Positions 42,704 through 51,241 of a DNA stretch of 64,000 nt are shown piece by piece. Made by a program: the position numbers and the translations under genes. How positions within the stretch are numbered: the stretch's first letter is position 1; every line of letters starts with the position of its first letter. This DNA comes from Denitrificimonas halotolerans (lineage in GTDB: Bacteria; Pseudomonadota; Gammaproteobacteria; Pseudomonadales; Pseudomonadaceae), in NCBI RefSeq assembly GCF_034259425.1, contig NZ_JAXIVU010000004.1:1-64000 (forward strand), written 5' to 3'. The notes beneath the pieces were generated by a model that saw only the letters and a list, made by a program, of their open reading frames with translations, did no database searches and had not been told where the DNA came from.

Positions 42704-43990
42704 ATGATAACGCGGAATCTTGAGCAGTGGCTCAGTTATTTAGAGCAGTTACACCCAAGTGAAATTGATATGGGTTTGGCGCGCGTAAAAGCAGTAGCAC
42801 AGCGCTTAAGGTTACCGCGTATCGCAAATAAGGTCGTTACAGTAACAGGTACGAATGGTAAAGGATCGACTTGTGCTTTTATAGCCAATTTAGTGGCCCA
42901 AGAAGGCTTGCGGGTGGGTGTTTATAGTTCGCCGCATTTATTAAATTATAACGAGCGCGTATATATCAATGGTGAAAATGCTACCGATCAGTCGTTGTGC
43001 TATGCGTTTGCTGCCGTTGAGGAAGCTCGAGGTGACACCAGTTTAACTTACTTTGAAATGGGAACATTGGCCGCGCTTTGGCTGTTTGCTCAAGCTCAGT
43101 TAGACGTGGTGATTTTGGAAGTAGGTCTAGGTGGCCGCTTAGATGCGGTTAATATTGTGGATGCGGACATTGCTGTGGTGACCAATATTGGGTTGGATCA
43201 CAAGGATTGGCTCGGTGATACTCGTGATTCTGTAGCCTATGAGAAGGCAGGTATTTTTCGCACAGGCTTACCTGCAGTCTGTGGTGATCTTGATCCGCCA
43301 GAGCCCATCTTAACTCAAGCATCCTTGATTAATACGCCCTTACTGTTACGTGGTCGTGATTTTGATTTGGCTGTTGCAGAGAAAAGTTGGCATTGGCGTG
43401 GTGCGAGTGCTCAGGGGGAGCGGCTTGAGTTACATGATATCCCGCTTTTAGCATTGCCGATTGAAAATGCAGCACTGGCTTTGCAAGTGTATGCCCTGCT
43501 TGATTTGAACTGGTGCTCAGAGGGTATTATAGCTGCCTTAACACAGACGCGTATTGCTGGACGGTTGCATGAAATGAGTTTGTCTTGGCAGGGGCGGTCG
43601 CTGTCTTTATTGTTGGATGTGGCACATAACCCGCATGCGGCTAGCTATCTTGCTGGGCGAATTGAAGCAAGTCCGCGGAATGGGCGTCGATTGGCTGTGC
43701 TCGGTGTTCTAGAAGATAAAGATTTATCAGGTGTCTTAGATGCTATGCAGGGACAGGTCAGTAGTTGGGCAGTGGCGACCCTGCCAAGTCCGCGCAGTTG
43801 TAAGGCGAGTCAGTTGCAGCAGATGTTGCTAGAGCGTGGGGCTACTGTGAGTGTTTATGACACTATAGCTCAAGCGATTGAGGCGCAGTGCGCCGATGCA
43901 CTGGATGGGGATCAAGTTGTTATTTTTGGTTCGTTTTTTACCGTAGCTGAAGCGCTCAAATGGCTTGATAAAAACACAAAGCAAAGCTAG
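42704..43990 (+). CDS. folC: Dihydrofolate synthase/folylpolyglutamate synthase
   Basis: A 428-residue Mur-ligase-like enzyme that makes dihydrofolate and adds glutamates to folates. VTVTGTNGKGSTCAFIANLV is the P loop, GVYSSPHLLNYNERVYING follows, and LEVGLGGRLDAVNIVDADIA and NIGLDHKDWLGDT bind metal and ATP. LLLDVAHNPHAASYLAGRIE lies in the C-terminal domain. It forms the usual accD-folC pair. Confidence 0.96.
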   Translation: MITRNLEQWLSYLEQLHPSEIDMGLARVKAVAQRLRLPRIANKVVTVTGTNGKGSTCAFIANLVAQEGLRVGVYSSPHLLNYNERVYINGENATDQSLCYAFAAVEEARGDTSLTYFEMGTLAALWLFAQAQLDVVILEVGLGGRLDAVNIVDADIAVVTNIGLDHKDWLGDTRDSVAYEKAGIFRTGLPAVCGDLDPPEPILTQASLINTPLLLRGRDFDLAVAEKSWHWRGASAQGERLELHDIPLLALPIENAALALQVYALLDLNWCSEGIIAALTQTRIAGRLHEMSLSWQGRSLSLLLDVAHNPHAASYLAGRIEASPRNGRRLAVLGVLEDKDLSGVLDAMQGQVSSWAVATLPSPRSCKASQLQQMLLERGATVSVYDTIAQAIEAQCADALDGDQVVIFGSFFTVAEALKWLDKNTKQS

Positions 43991-44089
43991 CTTGAATTAA
44001 TGCACGCAAGGATTGTTATGTAGTCGAACCTGTGTTTTAGTGTATCAGTAAAAACATTTGGTTTATTAATAAAAAATGGAGCACAATTT

Positions 44090-44731
44090 ATGGCGGCTGC
44101 AGAAAGTAAACTCAAACAACGTATAGTTGGTGCCTTGGTTTTAATTGCTTTAGCGGTGATCTTTGTACCGATGTTGTTTAAGAAAGAAGAGGCAATTCAG
44201 CAAGTAATTGTACAAGCGCCGCCGATGCCTGAGGCGCCTGCTGCTCCAGAGTTTCCTGTAGATGAAGTTGAAGTGCCTACACCGATAGTTGATGAAACTT
44301 ATGAGCTAGTTGAGGAGGCAGGAGTTGTACATGAAAGTGCACCAGTCGTGAGTATTCCATCGAATTCAGGTTCGGTTATGGTTCAGACGCAACCAGAGCC
44401 TGTTGTATCGCCTCAACCTGTTACTCCGAAGGCTGAGCGTAAGCCGGTCATTACTAAACCGGCACAGCAAGCGGTAACGCCGGGTATTGATAAAAACAAC
44501 CTGCCTGTATCATGGTCCGTGCAGATTGCTAATGTAGGTAATAAAGCAAATGCTGAAGCGCTGCGTGATAAGTTTCGTAAGAAGCAGTACAACGCTTATG
44601 TGCGCAGTAGCGGTGGTACGCATCGTGTTTTAATTGGTCCGTTGGTGAAAGATGCTGAAGCACGAGCACTGTGTAAAAGCTTAAAAACGCGTGAAAAACA
44701 AGATTGCTTTGTTGTACGTTACGAACCGTAA
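44090..44731 (+). CDS. SPOR-domain membrane protein
   Basis: A 213-residue protein with one N-terminal membrane segment (IVGALVLIALAVIFVPMLF at about 10-28), a proline- and glutamate-rich periplasmic linker and a C-terminal SPOR domain (VSWSVQIANVGNKANAEALR through HRVLIGPL) that binds denuded glycan strands at the septum. It resembles the DedD-type protein found in this same place in Pseudomonas, between folC and cvpA. Confidence 0.88.
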   Translation: MAAAESKLKQRIVGALVLIALAVIFVPMLFKKEEAIQQVIVQAPPMPEAPAAPEFPVDEVEVPTPIVDETYELVEEAGVVHESAPVVSIPSNSGSVMVQTQPEPVVSPQPVTPKAERKPVITKPAQQAVTPGIDKNNLPVSWSVQIANVGNKANAEALRDKFRKKQYNAYVRSSGGTHRVLIGPLVKDAEARALCKSLKTREKQDCFVVRYEP

Positions 44732-44780
44732 AGGTATCAGGTGTACGAAAAACGTAACAAGCGCTTATCACTCTCGAATA

Positions 44781-44810
44781 GCTCTGTTAAAATACTTTGT
44801 TTTACAGAGC
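44781..44810. repeat. Hairpin between SPOR gene and cvpA
   Basis: GCTCTGTTAAAA and TTTTACAGAGC pair with one bulged T and a 7-base loop. It may be a weak terminator or a processing site ahead of cvpA. Confidence 0.45.
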
Positions 44811-44823
44811 AGGTTAATTAGCA

Positions 44824-45339
44824 GTGTCTTTTAATTGGGTTGATGCCCTCATTCTTGGCATGATTGCCATCTCAGCGCTTATTAGCTTAAGTCGTGGTTT
44901 TATTAAAGAAGCCTTGTCATTAGTAACATGGGTTGTGGCTGGCGTGGTAGCTCGAGTTTATGGGGGGGGCTTAGCTCACCATTTCTCAGATTATATTGCC
45001 ACTCCGTCCTTGCAAGTTGTGGCAGCGAGTGCGCTTTTATTTGCAGCAATTTTGATGGTTGGTGCCTTAATTAACTTTATGTTAGTGCAGATGGTTCGAG
45101 CAACAGGGCTGACCGGAACGGACCGCTTGTTAGGTATGGTATTTGGTGCAGCACGCGGTACTTTGCTCGTTGTGATTTTAGTAGGTCTGTTAAGTTTGGC
45201 GCCGGTTCAGCAAGACAGCTGGTGGCAGCAGTCTACTTTAATTCCGCATTTTCTTTTGATCGCTGACTGGTCAAAAAACCTGATTTTAGGTTTGTCTGGT
45301 GAGTGGATTTCGACCGCTCAAAGTGCACGTCACTTATGA
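44824..45339 (+). CDS. cvpA: CvpA family membrane protein
   Basis: A 171-residue inner-membrane protein with four helices. FNWVDALILGMIAISALISL and SRGFIKEALSLVTWVVAGVV are the family start; GLTGTDRLLGMVFGAARG is the conserved second loop. It was named for colicin V production, and its basic role is not settled. It precedes purF, as in many proteobacteria. The start codon is GTG, with only a weak ribosome binding site. Confidence 0.92.
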   Translation: MSFNWVDALILGMIAISALISLSRGFIKEALSLVTWVVAGVVARVYGGGLAHHFSDYIATPSLQVVAASALLFAAILMVGALINFMLVQMVRATGLTGTDRLLGMVFGAARGTLLVVILVGLLSLAPVQQDSWWQQSTLIPHFLLIADWSKNLILGLSGEWISTAQSARHL

Positions 45340-45406
45340 GCAAGCTAGGCAGTTACTATCCTGCAACTGCCTTTAAACTAGAATGACATAACAGGGGTCG
45401 CGTTAC

Positions 45407-46924
45407 ATGTGTGGCATTGTCGGTATTGTTGGCAAATCAAACATAAATCAAGCGCTTTATGATGCGCTTACCGTACTTCAACACCGTGGCCAGGATGCCG
45501 CCGGGATGGTGACATCCAAGAATGGGCGTTTGTTCTTACGTAAAGATAATGGTTTAGTGCGTGATGTATTCCGTACGCGCCATATGAAGGAGTTGATCGG
45601 TAATGTTGGAATTGGCCATGTGCGCTATCCAACAGCAGGAAGTTCCAGCAGTGCTGAGGCACAACCTTTTTATGTCAATTCACCATATGGTATTACGTTA
45701 GCCCATAATGGTAATTTGACCAATGTGGAGCAGCTGGCTAAAGAGATTTATGAGTCAGATTTGCGTCACATGAATACTAATTCAGATTCAGAAGTCATGT
45801 TGAATGTTTTTGCACATGAACTGAGTCGGCGTGGCAAATTACAACCTACTAAAGAAGATGTTTTTGCTGCGGTCAGTCGAGTCCATGAGCGTTGCCGTGG
45901 TGGTTATGCTGTAGTTTCCATGATTACTGGGTACGGTGTTTTAGGGTTTCGTGATCCGCATGGTATTCGCCCAATTGTGTTTGGTCAACGCCATACTGAA
46001 GAGGGTGTTGAGTATATGATCGCTTCGGAAAGCGTGGCGTTGGACGTACTAGGTTTTAAGTTGATTCGTGATCTGGCACCAGGTGAAGCAGTTTATATTA
46101 CTGAAGATGGGCAGTTGCATACTCGTCAATGTGCAAAAGATCCAGTGCTAAATCCGTGCATTTTTGAACAGGTTTACTTGGCTCGCCCAGATTCCATTAT
46201 TGATGGTGTATCGGTGTACAAGGCGCGCTTGCGCATGGGAGAAAAACTGGCTGATAAAATCTTGAATGAGCGTCCAGACCACGATATTGATGTGGTGATT
46301 CCTATTCCTGACACGAGTCGCACTTCAGCTTTAGAGTTAGCCAACCGTTTAGGTGTTAAATATCGGGAAGGCTTTGTTAAGAATCGTTATATTGGGCGTA
46401 CCTTTATTATGCCTGGACAGGCCGCGCGGAAAAAATCTGTCCGTCAAAAGTTGAACGCTATTGATTTAGAGTTCCGTGGTAAAAATGTAATGCTAGTGGA
46501 TGACTCTATCGTCCGTGGAACCACCTGCAAGCAAATTATCCAGATGGCTCGTGAAGCTGGTGCGAAGAATGTGTACTTCTGTTCAGCTGCACCTGCTGTA
46601 CGTTATCCCAATGTTTATGGCATTGATATGCCGAGTGTGCATGAGTTGATAGCTCATAATCGTACCACGGAAGAAGTGGCAGCATTGATTGGTGCAGATT
46701 GGCTGGTGTACCAAGACTTGCAAGACTTAGTTGATAGTGTAGGTGGTGGTAAAATCCAGATTGAGAAATTTGATTGCGCTGTCTTTGATGGTAAGTATGT
46801 GACAGGTGATATTGATGACAAGTACTTACAACATATTGAAAAGGTACGCAGTGATTTGGCGCTGACTGCGCAACAAGTAGCGAACAATGCAACGATTGAT
46901 TTGCATAATAGCTCGGCAGGCTGA
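45407..46924 (+). CDS. purF: Amidophosphoribosyltransferase
   Basis: A 505-residue enzyme, the first step of purine synthesis. MCGIVGIVGKSNINQALYDA places the glutaminase cysteine at C2 with no propeptide, as in E. coli. LTVLQHRGQDAAGM follows, and VMLVDDSIVRGTTCKQIIQM is the PRPP-binding loop. VIPIPDTSRTSALELANRLG is the conserved central part. It sits between cvpA and metZ. Confidence 0.97.
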   Translation: MCGIVGIVGKSNINQALYDALTVLQHRGQDAAGMVTSKNGRLFLRKDNGLVRDVFRTRHMKELIGNVGIGHVRYPTAGSSSSAEAQPFYVNSPYGITLAHNGNLTNVEQLAKEIYESDLRHMNTNSDSEVMLNVFAHELSRRGKLQPTKEDVFAAVSRVHERCRGGYAVVSMITGYGVLGFRDPHGIRPIVFGQRHTEEGVEYMIASESVALDVLGFKLIRDLAPGEAVYITEDGQLHTRQCAKDPVLNPCIFEQVYLARPDSIIDGVSVYKARLRMGEKLADKILNERPDHDIDVVIPIPDTSRTSALELANRLGVKYREGFVKNRYIGRTFIMPGQAARKKSVRQKLNAIDLEFRGKNVMLVDDSIVRGTTCKQIIQMAREAGAKNVYFCSAAPAVRYPNVYGIDMPSVHELIAHNRTTEEVAALIGADWLVYQDLQDLVDSVGGGKIQIEKFDCAVFDGKYVTGDIDDKYLQHIEKVRSDLALTAQQVANNATIDLHNSSAG

Positions 46925-46936
46925 ATCGCATCTAGC

Positions 46937-46991
46937 AAGGTGTCTCACTGGCACCTTTACTGTTCTTAGGGTGCAGCTTTATGGGCTGCAC
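46937..46991 (+). terminator. Two tandem hairpins after purF
   Basis: AAGGTG/CACCTT (about 46937-46958) and GTGCAGC/GCTGCAC (46971-46977 and 46985-46991) lie one after the other between purF and metZ. The second is followed by a moderately T-rich stretch. They may act as a weak terminator or attenuator. Confidence 0.5.
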
Positions 46992-47027
46992 TTGTCTACT
47001 CTTTTAAGTGTATAAGGTGTGCAAGTC

Positions 47028-48239
47028 ATGACGACGGATTGGCAGGCAGGTCGACTCAATAGCGAACTTAGCGAAGCAGGTTTTGATACTCTGGCTGTGC
47101 GAGCAGGTCAGTATCGTAGTTTTGAGTCTGAGCACAGTGAGGCGATTTACACCACATCCAGTTATGTGTTCCGTAGTGCGGCAGATGCGGCTGCTAGTTT
47201 TGCTGGAGAGCGTGTAGGTAATGTTTACTCGCGCTATACTAACCCTACCGTGCGTACCTTTGAAGAGCGTTTAGCATCACTGGAAGGGGCGGAGAAGTGT
47301 GTAGCGACTGCTTCAGGCATGTCGGCGATTTTGGCGACGGTGATGAGCTTGTGCAGTATGGGCGATGAAATTCTGGTTTCCCGTAGTATCTTTGGTGCTA
47401 CTGTCAGCTTGTTTGATAAATATTGTGTGCGTTTTGGTATTAAAATCACCTATGTACAGATTGATGATCTTGCGGCATGGAAAGCAGCTTGTACTGAAAA
47501 AACTAAATTATTTTTTATTGAGTCGCCATCGAACCCGCTGGCAGAACTAGCAGATATTCGTGCTTTGAGTGATATTGCCCATACAGCTGGCGCGTTGTTA
47601 ATGGTGGATAACTGTTTTTGCACCCCTGTTTTACAAAAGCCGTTGATGTTAGGTGCAGATATTGTGATTCATTCAGCTACTAAATACATTGATGGTCAAG
47701 GGCGTTGCCTAGGCGGTGCTGTATTGGGCAGCGCTGAATTGATGAGCGAGGTTGTGGGTTTTTTGCGTACGGCAGGTCCTACGATGAGTCCATTTAATGC
47801 ATGGGTATTCCTTAAAGGATTAGAAACGTTACGTCTGCGTATGAATGCTCACTGCGAAAGTGCCCAGCAATTAGCTGAGTGGCTTGAGGAGCAGCCGCAA
47901 GTTAAGAAGGTTTATTATGCTGGTTTGGTCAGTCACCCTCAACATGAATTAGCTAAACAGCAGCAAAGTGCTTTTGGCGCAGTGGTAAGCTTTGAGGTTG
48001 AGGGTGGGCAAGAGGGGGCGTGGCGCTTTATTGATGCAACTCGAATGATTTCTATTACTGCTAATCTTGGAGATACCAAAACAACCATTACTCATCCAGG
48101 GACAACGACTCATGGTCGCTTAAAGCCTGAAGAACGAGAGCAAGCAGGGATTCATGATGGCTTAATCAGGGTAGCCGTAGGCTTAGAAGATGTTGCAGAT
48201 ATACAAGCGGATTTACAACGTGGTCTAGCTGCAATTTGA
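47028..48239 (+). CDS. metZ: O-succinylhomoserine sulfhydrylase
   Basis: A 403-residue PLP enzyme of the Cys/Met metabolism family that makes homocysteine from O-succinylhomoserine and sulfide. The PLP lysine is in IVIHSATKYIDGQGRCLGGA, a pattern typical of MetZ. YSRYTNPTVRTFEERLASLE and FFIESPSNPLAELADIRALS are further family blocks. ATG 47028 fits the usual start. It lies after purF as in P. aeruginosa. Confidence 0.95.
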   Translation: MTTDWQAGRLNSELSEAGFDTLAVRAGQYRSFESEHSEAIYTTSSYVFRSAADAAASFAGERVGNVYSRYTNPTVRTFEERLASLEGAEKCVATASGMSAILATVMSLCSMGDEILVSRSIFGATVSLFDKYCVRFGIKITYVQIDDLAAWKAACTEKTKLFFIESPSNPLAELADIRALSDIAHTAGALLMVDNCFCTPVLQKPLMLGADIVIHSATKYIDGQGRCLGGAVLGSAELMSEVVGFLRTAGPTMSPFNAWVFLKGLETLRLRMNAHCESAQQLAEWLEEQPQVKKVYYAGLVSHPQHELAKQQQSAFGAVVSFEVEGGQEGAWRFIDATRMISITANLGDTKTTITHPGTTTHGRLKPEEREQAGIHDGLIRVAVGLEDVADIQADLQRGLAAI

Positions 48240-48332
48240 TTAGTTTTGCATCGAGATAGAACTTTGTTTCGATAAGCGAATCGAGCTTCTTGATTGGAAA
48301 GGTAATTTCACGATAATGTTTTTTGTATGCGT

Positions 48333-49664
48333 TTATTGAGTAGAGAGCCGTCGTAGATATTGCATGCCTACGGTGTAGAACTGCCAAGAAATTAAGCCGG
48401 CAGCTAAGTTGCCGGCTAATACTCCTATGTATAAGCCATTCATATCAGCCAACCAAGCACCAAACCATAATGCGGGTAAGTAGCAAACGAATAACCTGCA
48501 TGTTGAAATCCAGACAGCACGCATGGGCATTCCTAGTGCGTTACACACAGAAACCATCAGCATACATACGCCTAGAGCAGCATAACTGATAGGCACCCAA
48601 AGCATATAGCTTATTAAGTAGGTTTCAGCTGTATTGTCTGGTGCTAGGGCTGGAGCAATCAGGCTGCGGCTAGCCATCCAGAATAAAGCAATGATAATCT
48701 GTAATCCAATCACAAAACGTACGGCAATGCGCACTAAACTGTGTACTTGCTTTAATTGTTGCGCACCAAATAAGCGGCCTACCATGGGGGGTAAAGCCAT
48801 GGTTAAAGCTAAGACAATCACAAGGGAGAACATTTCTAAGCGACTGCCCAAGGTCCAAGCAGCAATAGCTGCTCCGCCAAAGCTTGCAACAATGCGTGTA
48901 GCAATTAATGCCGCAGTACCAGGCATCAGTTGACTGAGCATTGCTGGGGCGCTGATTTGTCCGATCTGGCTTAATGCTGGAAGGATAGGTAATTTTCTTG
49001 GATTAAATGCCAGCCAGCGACGTCTGAGGATGCGTGAGTACATAATTCCCGCTCCTATTGAGCACGATACGATTGTTGCGTACGCTGCGCCAGGTAAGCC
49101 CCAATTGAAGGTAAAGATAAATAGGGGATCGAGCAGCATATTAATGATACTAGTAGCTACCATCATTAATCCAGGTAAACGGGTGTCACCGTTGGCGCGT
49201 GAAATGCTGTTAGCAAAGTATAAGAAAGCAGCTAGCCAAGCACTGGTTAACCAAGGTAACCAATAGCTTTGTGTGAAAGGTAGTAACTCAGCATTTGCAC
49301 CCATTGCGTTTAGAATAGGGATGCGCAGTAATCCAATTAAAACGCAGAGTATGAGTGAGAGACAGCAACCCGCTAACACCACTAAGCCGCCCAGTAGCTT
49401 TGCGTTTTCAGCTTTATTAGCACCTAGGGCGCGTGAAATGAGAGCTGTTGCAGCGATACCAATACCAATCTGAACTCCAATTAAGAGCTGTTGCAATGGC
49501 AGCGTGAAACCAAGGGCGGCTAAAGGCTGAGTACCTAGCATGCTGATATACACACTATCGACAAGTTGAAAACTCATTAAGGCGACGACACCAAAGAGCA
49601 TTGGCCAGGTCATGCTAAATAAGGCACGTGATAAAGATTGGTCGGCTAGATACGCTTTTTGCAT
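48333..49664 (-). CDS. MATE family efflux transporter
   Basis: A 443-residue protein with 12 helices of the multidrug and toxin extrusion family. It begins with FSMTWPMLFGVVALMSFQLV and VYISMLGTQPLAALGFTLPL, and ISRALGANKAENAKLLGG follows in the usual loop. Such pumps export cationic drugs by Na+ or proton antiport; the substrate is unknown. It is convergent with metZ and divergent from the LLM oxidoreductase. Confidence 0.88.
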   Translation of the reverse strand: MQKAYLADQSLSRALFSMTWPMLFGVVALMSFQLVDSVYISMLGTQPLAALGFTLPLQQLLIGVQIGIGIAATALISRALGANKAENAKLLGGLVVLAGCCLSLILCVLIGLLRIPILNAMGANAELLPFTQSYWLPWLTSAWLAAFLYFANSISRANGDTRLPGLMMVATSIINMLLDPLFIFTFNWGLPGAAYATIVSCSIGAGIMYSRILRRRWLAFNPRKLPILPALSQIGQISAPAMLSQLMPGTAALIATRIVASFGGAAIAAWTLGSRLEMFSLVIVLALTMALPPMVGRLFGAQQLKQVHSLVRIAVRFVIGLQIIIALFWMASRSLIAPALAPDNTAETYLISYMLWVPISYAALGVCMLMVSVCNALGMPMRAVWISTCRLFVCYLPALWFGAWLADMNGLYIGVLAGNLAAGLISWQFYTVGMQYLRRLSTQ

Positions 49665-49773
49665 GATGTAAATATTGGATTGTGAAATAAGGTGCTCATA
49701 GTAGCACTCCCCCAGTCTTTATGTGATGCTGGTAGATCACTGTGATTTTAGTTTTGATAAGTGAGGCGAAGGT

Positions 49774-50775
49774 ATGAGTGCGCAGTATGGGGTGGCCTTT
49801 TCTGTGTTGGATTTGGCTTCACGTAAAGATGTAGATAATGGGCCCGCACCAGCACTAAAGCGCTCCTTGGCTTTAGCGCAACACGTAGAACAGTTAGGCT
49901 TTACCCGTTTTTGGGTAGCTGAACATCACAATATGGATGCTATTGTCAGCTCAGCTACTGCCGTGTTAATTGGTTATTTGGCTTCAGGTACAGAGCGGAT
50001 ACGTGTGGGTGCTGGTGGTGTGATGCTGCCGAATCATGCACCCTTAGTGATTGCAGAGCAGTTTGGTACCTTAGAAGCCCTGTATCCCGGACGAATAGAT
50101 TTGGGGCTTGGGCGTGCCCCCGGGACTGACTCTGTGACGGCGCGAGCTTTGCGCAAAGGACGCATTGGTAGCGCTGAAGATTTTCCATCAGACCTAGCTG
50201 AGCTTGAGAGGTATTTAGGAGCTCGAAGGGAGGGGCAGAAAGTGATTGCCATGCCCGGCGTTAATAGCCAAGTACCCTTATGGTTGTTGGGTTCGAGCTT
50301 ATTTAGTGCTCAGCTAGCAGCAGAAAAAGGTTTGCCTTATTCTTTCGCTTCACATTTCGCTCCGCGCATGATGATGCAAGCTATTGAGGTTTATCGTCGC
50401 AACTTTAAACCTTCTGCAGTATTAGATAAACCTTATGTCATGCTAGGTATCCCTTTGGTGGCCGCAGAAAGTGATACACGGGCTGAATTTTTAGCAACGA
50501 CGACTTACCAACGTATTTTAGCGTTAATACGTGGCCAAAATATGTTGATGCGCCCACCGGTTGAGAGTATGGATGGTCTCTGGCAGCCTTATGAAGAACA
50601 AGCTGTGCATGACTTTTTAGGTATGGCTGTTATTGGCGGCCCTGATACCGTACAACAGAAGATATCAAGTTTATTACAGCGTACTCAAGCTGATGAGTTG
50701 ATTTTTACCTGTGATGTTTACGAGCATGCAGACCGCTTAAGGGCTTTCGATATTTTAGCGAGCGTAGCCAGTTAA
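49774..50775 (+). CDS. LLM class flavin-dependent oxidoreductase
   Basis: A 333-residue protein of the luciferase-like monooxygenase superfamily, close to the YhbW/alkanal monooxygenase-like group. FTRFWVAEHHNMDAIVSSAT and IRVGAGGVMLPNHAPLVIAE are diagnostic, then YPGRIDLGLGRAPGTD. It should bind FMN and act on an unknown small molecule. It stands alone; the IS605 derivative begins about 90 bp after it. Confidence 0.88.
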   Translation: MSAQYGVAFSVLDLASRKDVDNGPAPALKRSLALAQHVEQLGFTRFWVAEHHNMDAIVSSATAVLIGYLASGTERIRVGAGGVMLPNHAPLVIAEQFGTLEALYPGRIDLGLGRAPGTDSVTARALRKGRIGSAEDFPSDLAELERYLGARREGQKVIAMPGVNSQVPLWLLGSSLFSAQLAAEKGLPYSFASHFAPRMMMQAIEVYRRNFKPSAVLDKPYVMLGIPLVAAESDTRAEFLATTTYQRILALIRGQNMLMRPPVESMDGLWQPYEEQAVHDFLGMAVIGGPDTVQQKISSLLQRTQADELIFTCDVYEHADRLRAFDILASVAS

Positions 50776-50861
50776 ATGTATCCAGAGGGGGTTTTAAGGG
50801 CAAGCTATATTTCAACGTTGTCCATAAAATTTTATCAAAATCGCGTAAGACTTCGTACTTT

Positions 50862-51105
50862 TAGTGCGAGGATGGATAGCGAGGGCTGCGTAAGCAGCCC
50901 CTTAACAGACTGCTAAAGTCTTTGCAGTATAGGTTCCGAATCGAGGCCGAAAGGTATCGCAGGGCTTGGAATAAAGAGAATGGAAGTGCAGTGGGTGTGG
51001 TGTTACCCACGATCGCAATATTAACGCGGCACGTAACATTCTCGCGGCCGGGCATGGTCGTCTAGCAGTAGGAATTCCGGTCCTTTAGGTCGGGGAGGAT
51101 GTCAA
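50862..51105 (+). mobile_element. Non-autonomous IS605-type derivative (copy 3, MITE-like)
   Basis: Only about 245 bp remain but both ends can be seen. The left end has ATGGATAGCGAG (50872-50883), the same block as in copy 1, followed by hairpin GGGCTGC/GCAGCCC (50883-50900). The right end has the hairpin of copies 1 and 2 and ends GGATGTCAA. Between them is the last part of tnpB. Such short elements with intact ends can be moved by a TnpA in trans. Left boundary is approximate. Confidence 0.7.
50938..51088 (+). pseudogene. tnpB: TnpB C-terminal scrap (copy 3), frameshifted
   Basis: It is homologous to the last 50 codons of copy 2. One extra A (AATAAAGAG against AATAAGAG) breaks the frame, and the RuvC-III block reads THDRNINAARN, so the second aspartate of DRD is replaced by asparagine. 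The stop TAG at 51086-51088 is kept. It has no coding function and only marks the end of the element. Confidence 0.85.
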
Positions 51106-51173
51106 TTTAGCGATGCTGGAATGGGTTTAGATGAGTTTTTAGTATTTTAGTTGTGATCAGAGTGCGCGACAAG

Positions 51174-51205
51174 CCCGCCCATTAGGGCGGGAGAATGTCA
51201 ATTTA
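51174..51205 (+). repeat. Second IS200/IS605 right-end-like hairpin
   Basis: CCCGCCC (51174-51180), ATTA, GGGCGGG (51185-51191) and then AGAATGTCAATTTA. The last 11 bases ATGTCAATTTA repeat those at 51099-51109 at the end of copy 3. The form, hairpin plus GATGTCAA-like end, is that of an IS200/IS605 right end from another subgroup. It lies downstream of ygiQ and has no T run, so it is not a standard terminator. Confidence 0.55.
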
Positions 51206-51241
51206 TGCAGACCTGTATAGAAAACCTGTGCCAATTGATGG

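Noticed and set aside
50861..51055. 64-residue frame on the minus strand
   Set aside because: It is the complement of the tnpB scrap and the left end of IS605 copy 3, not a gene.
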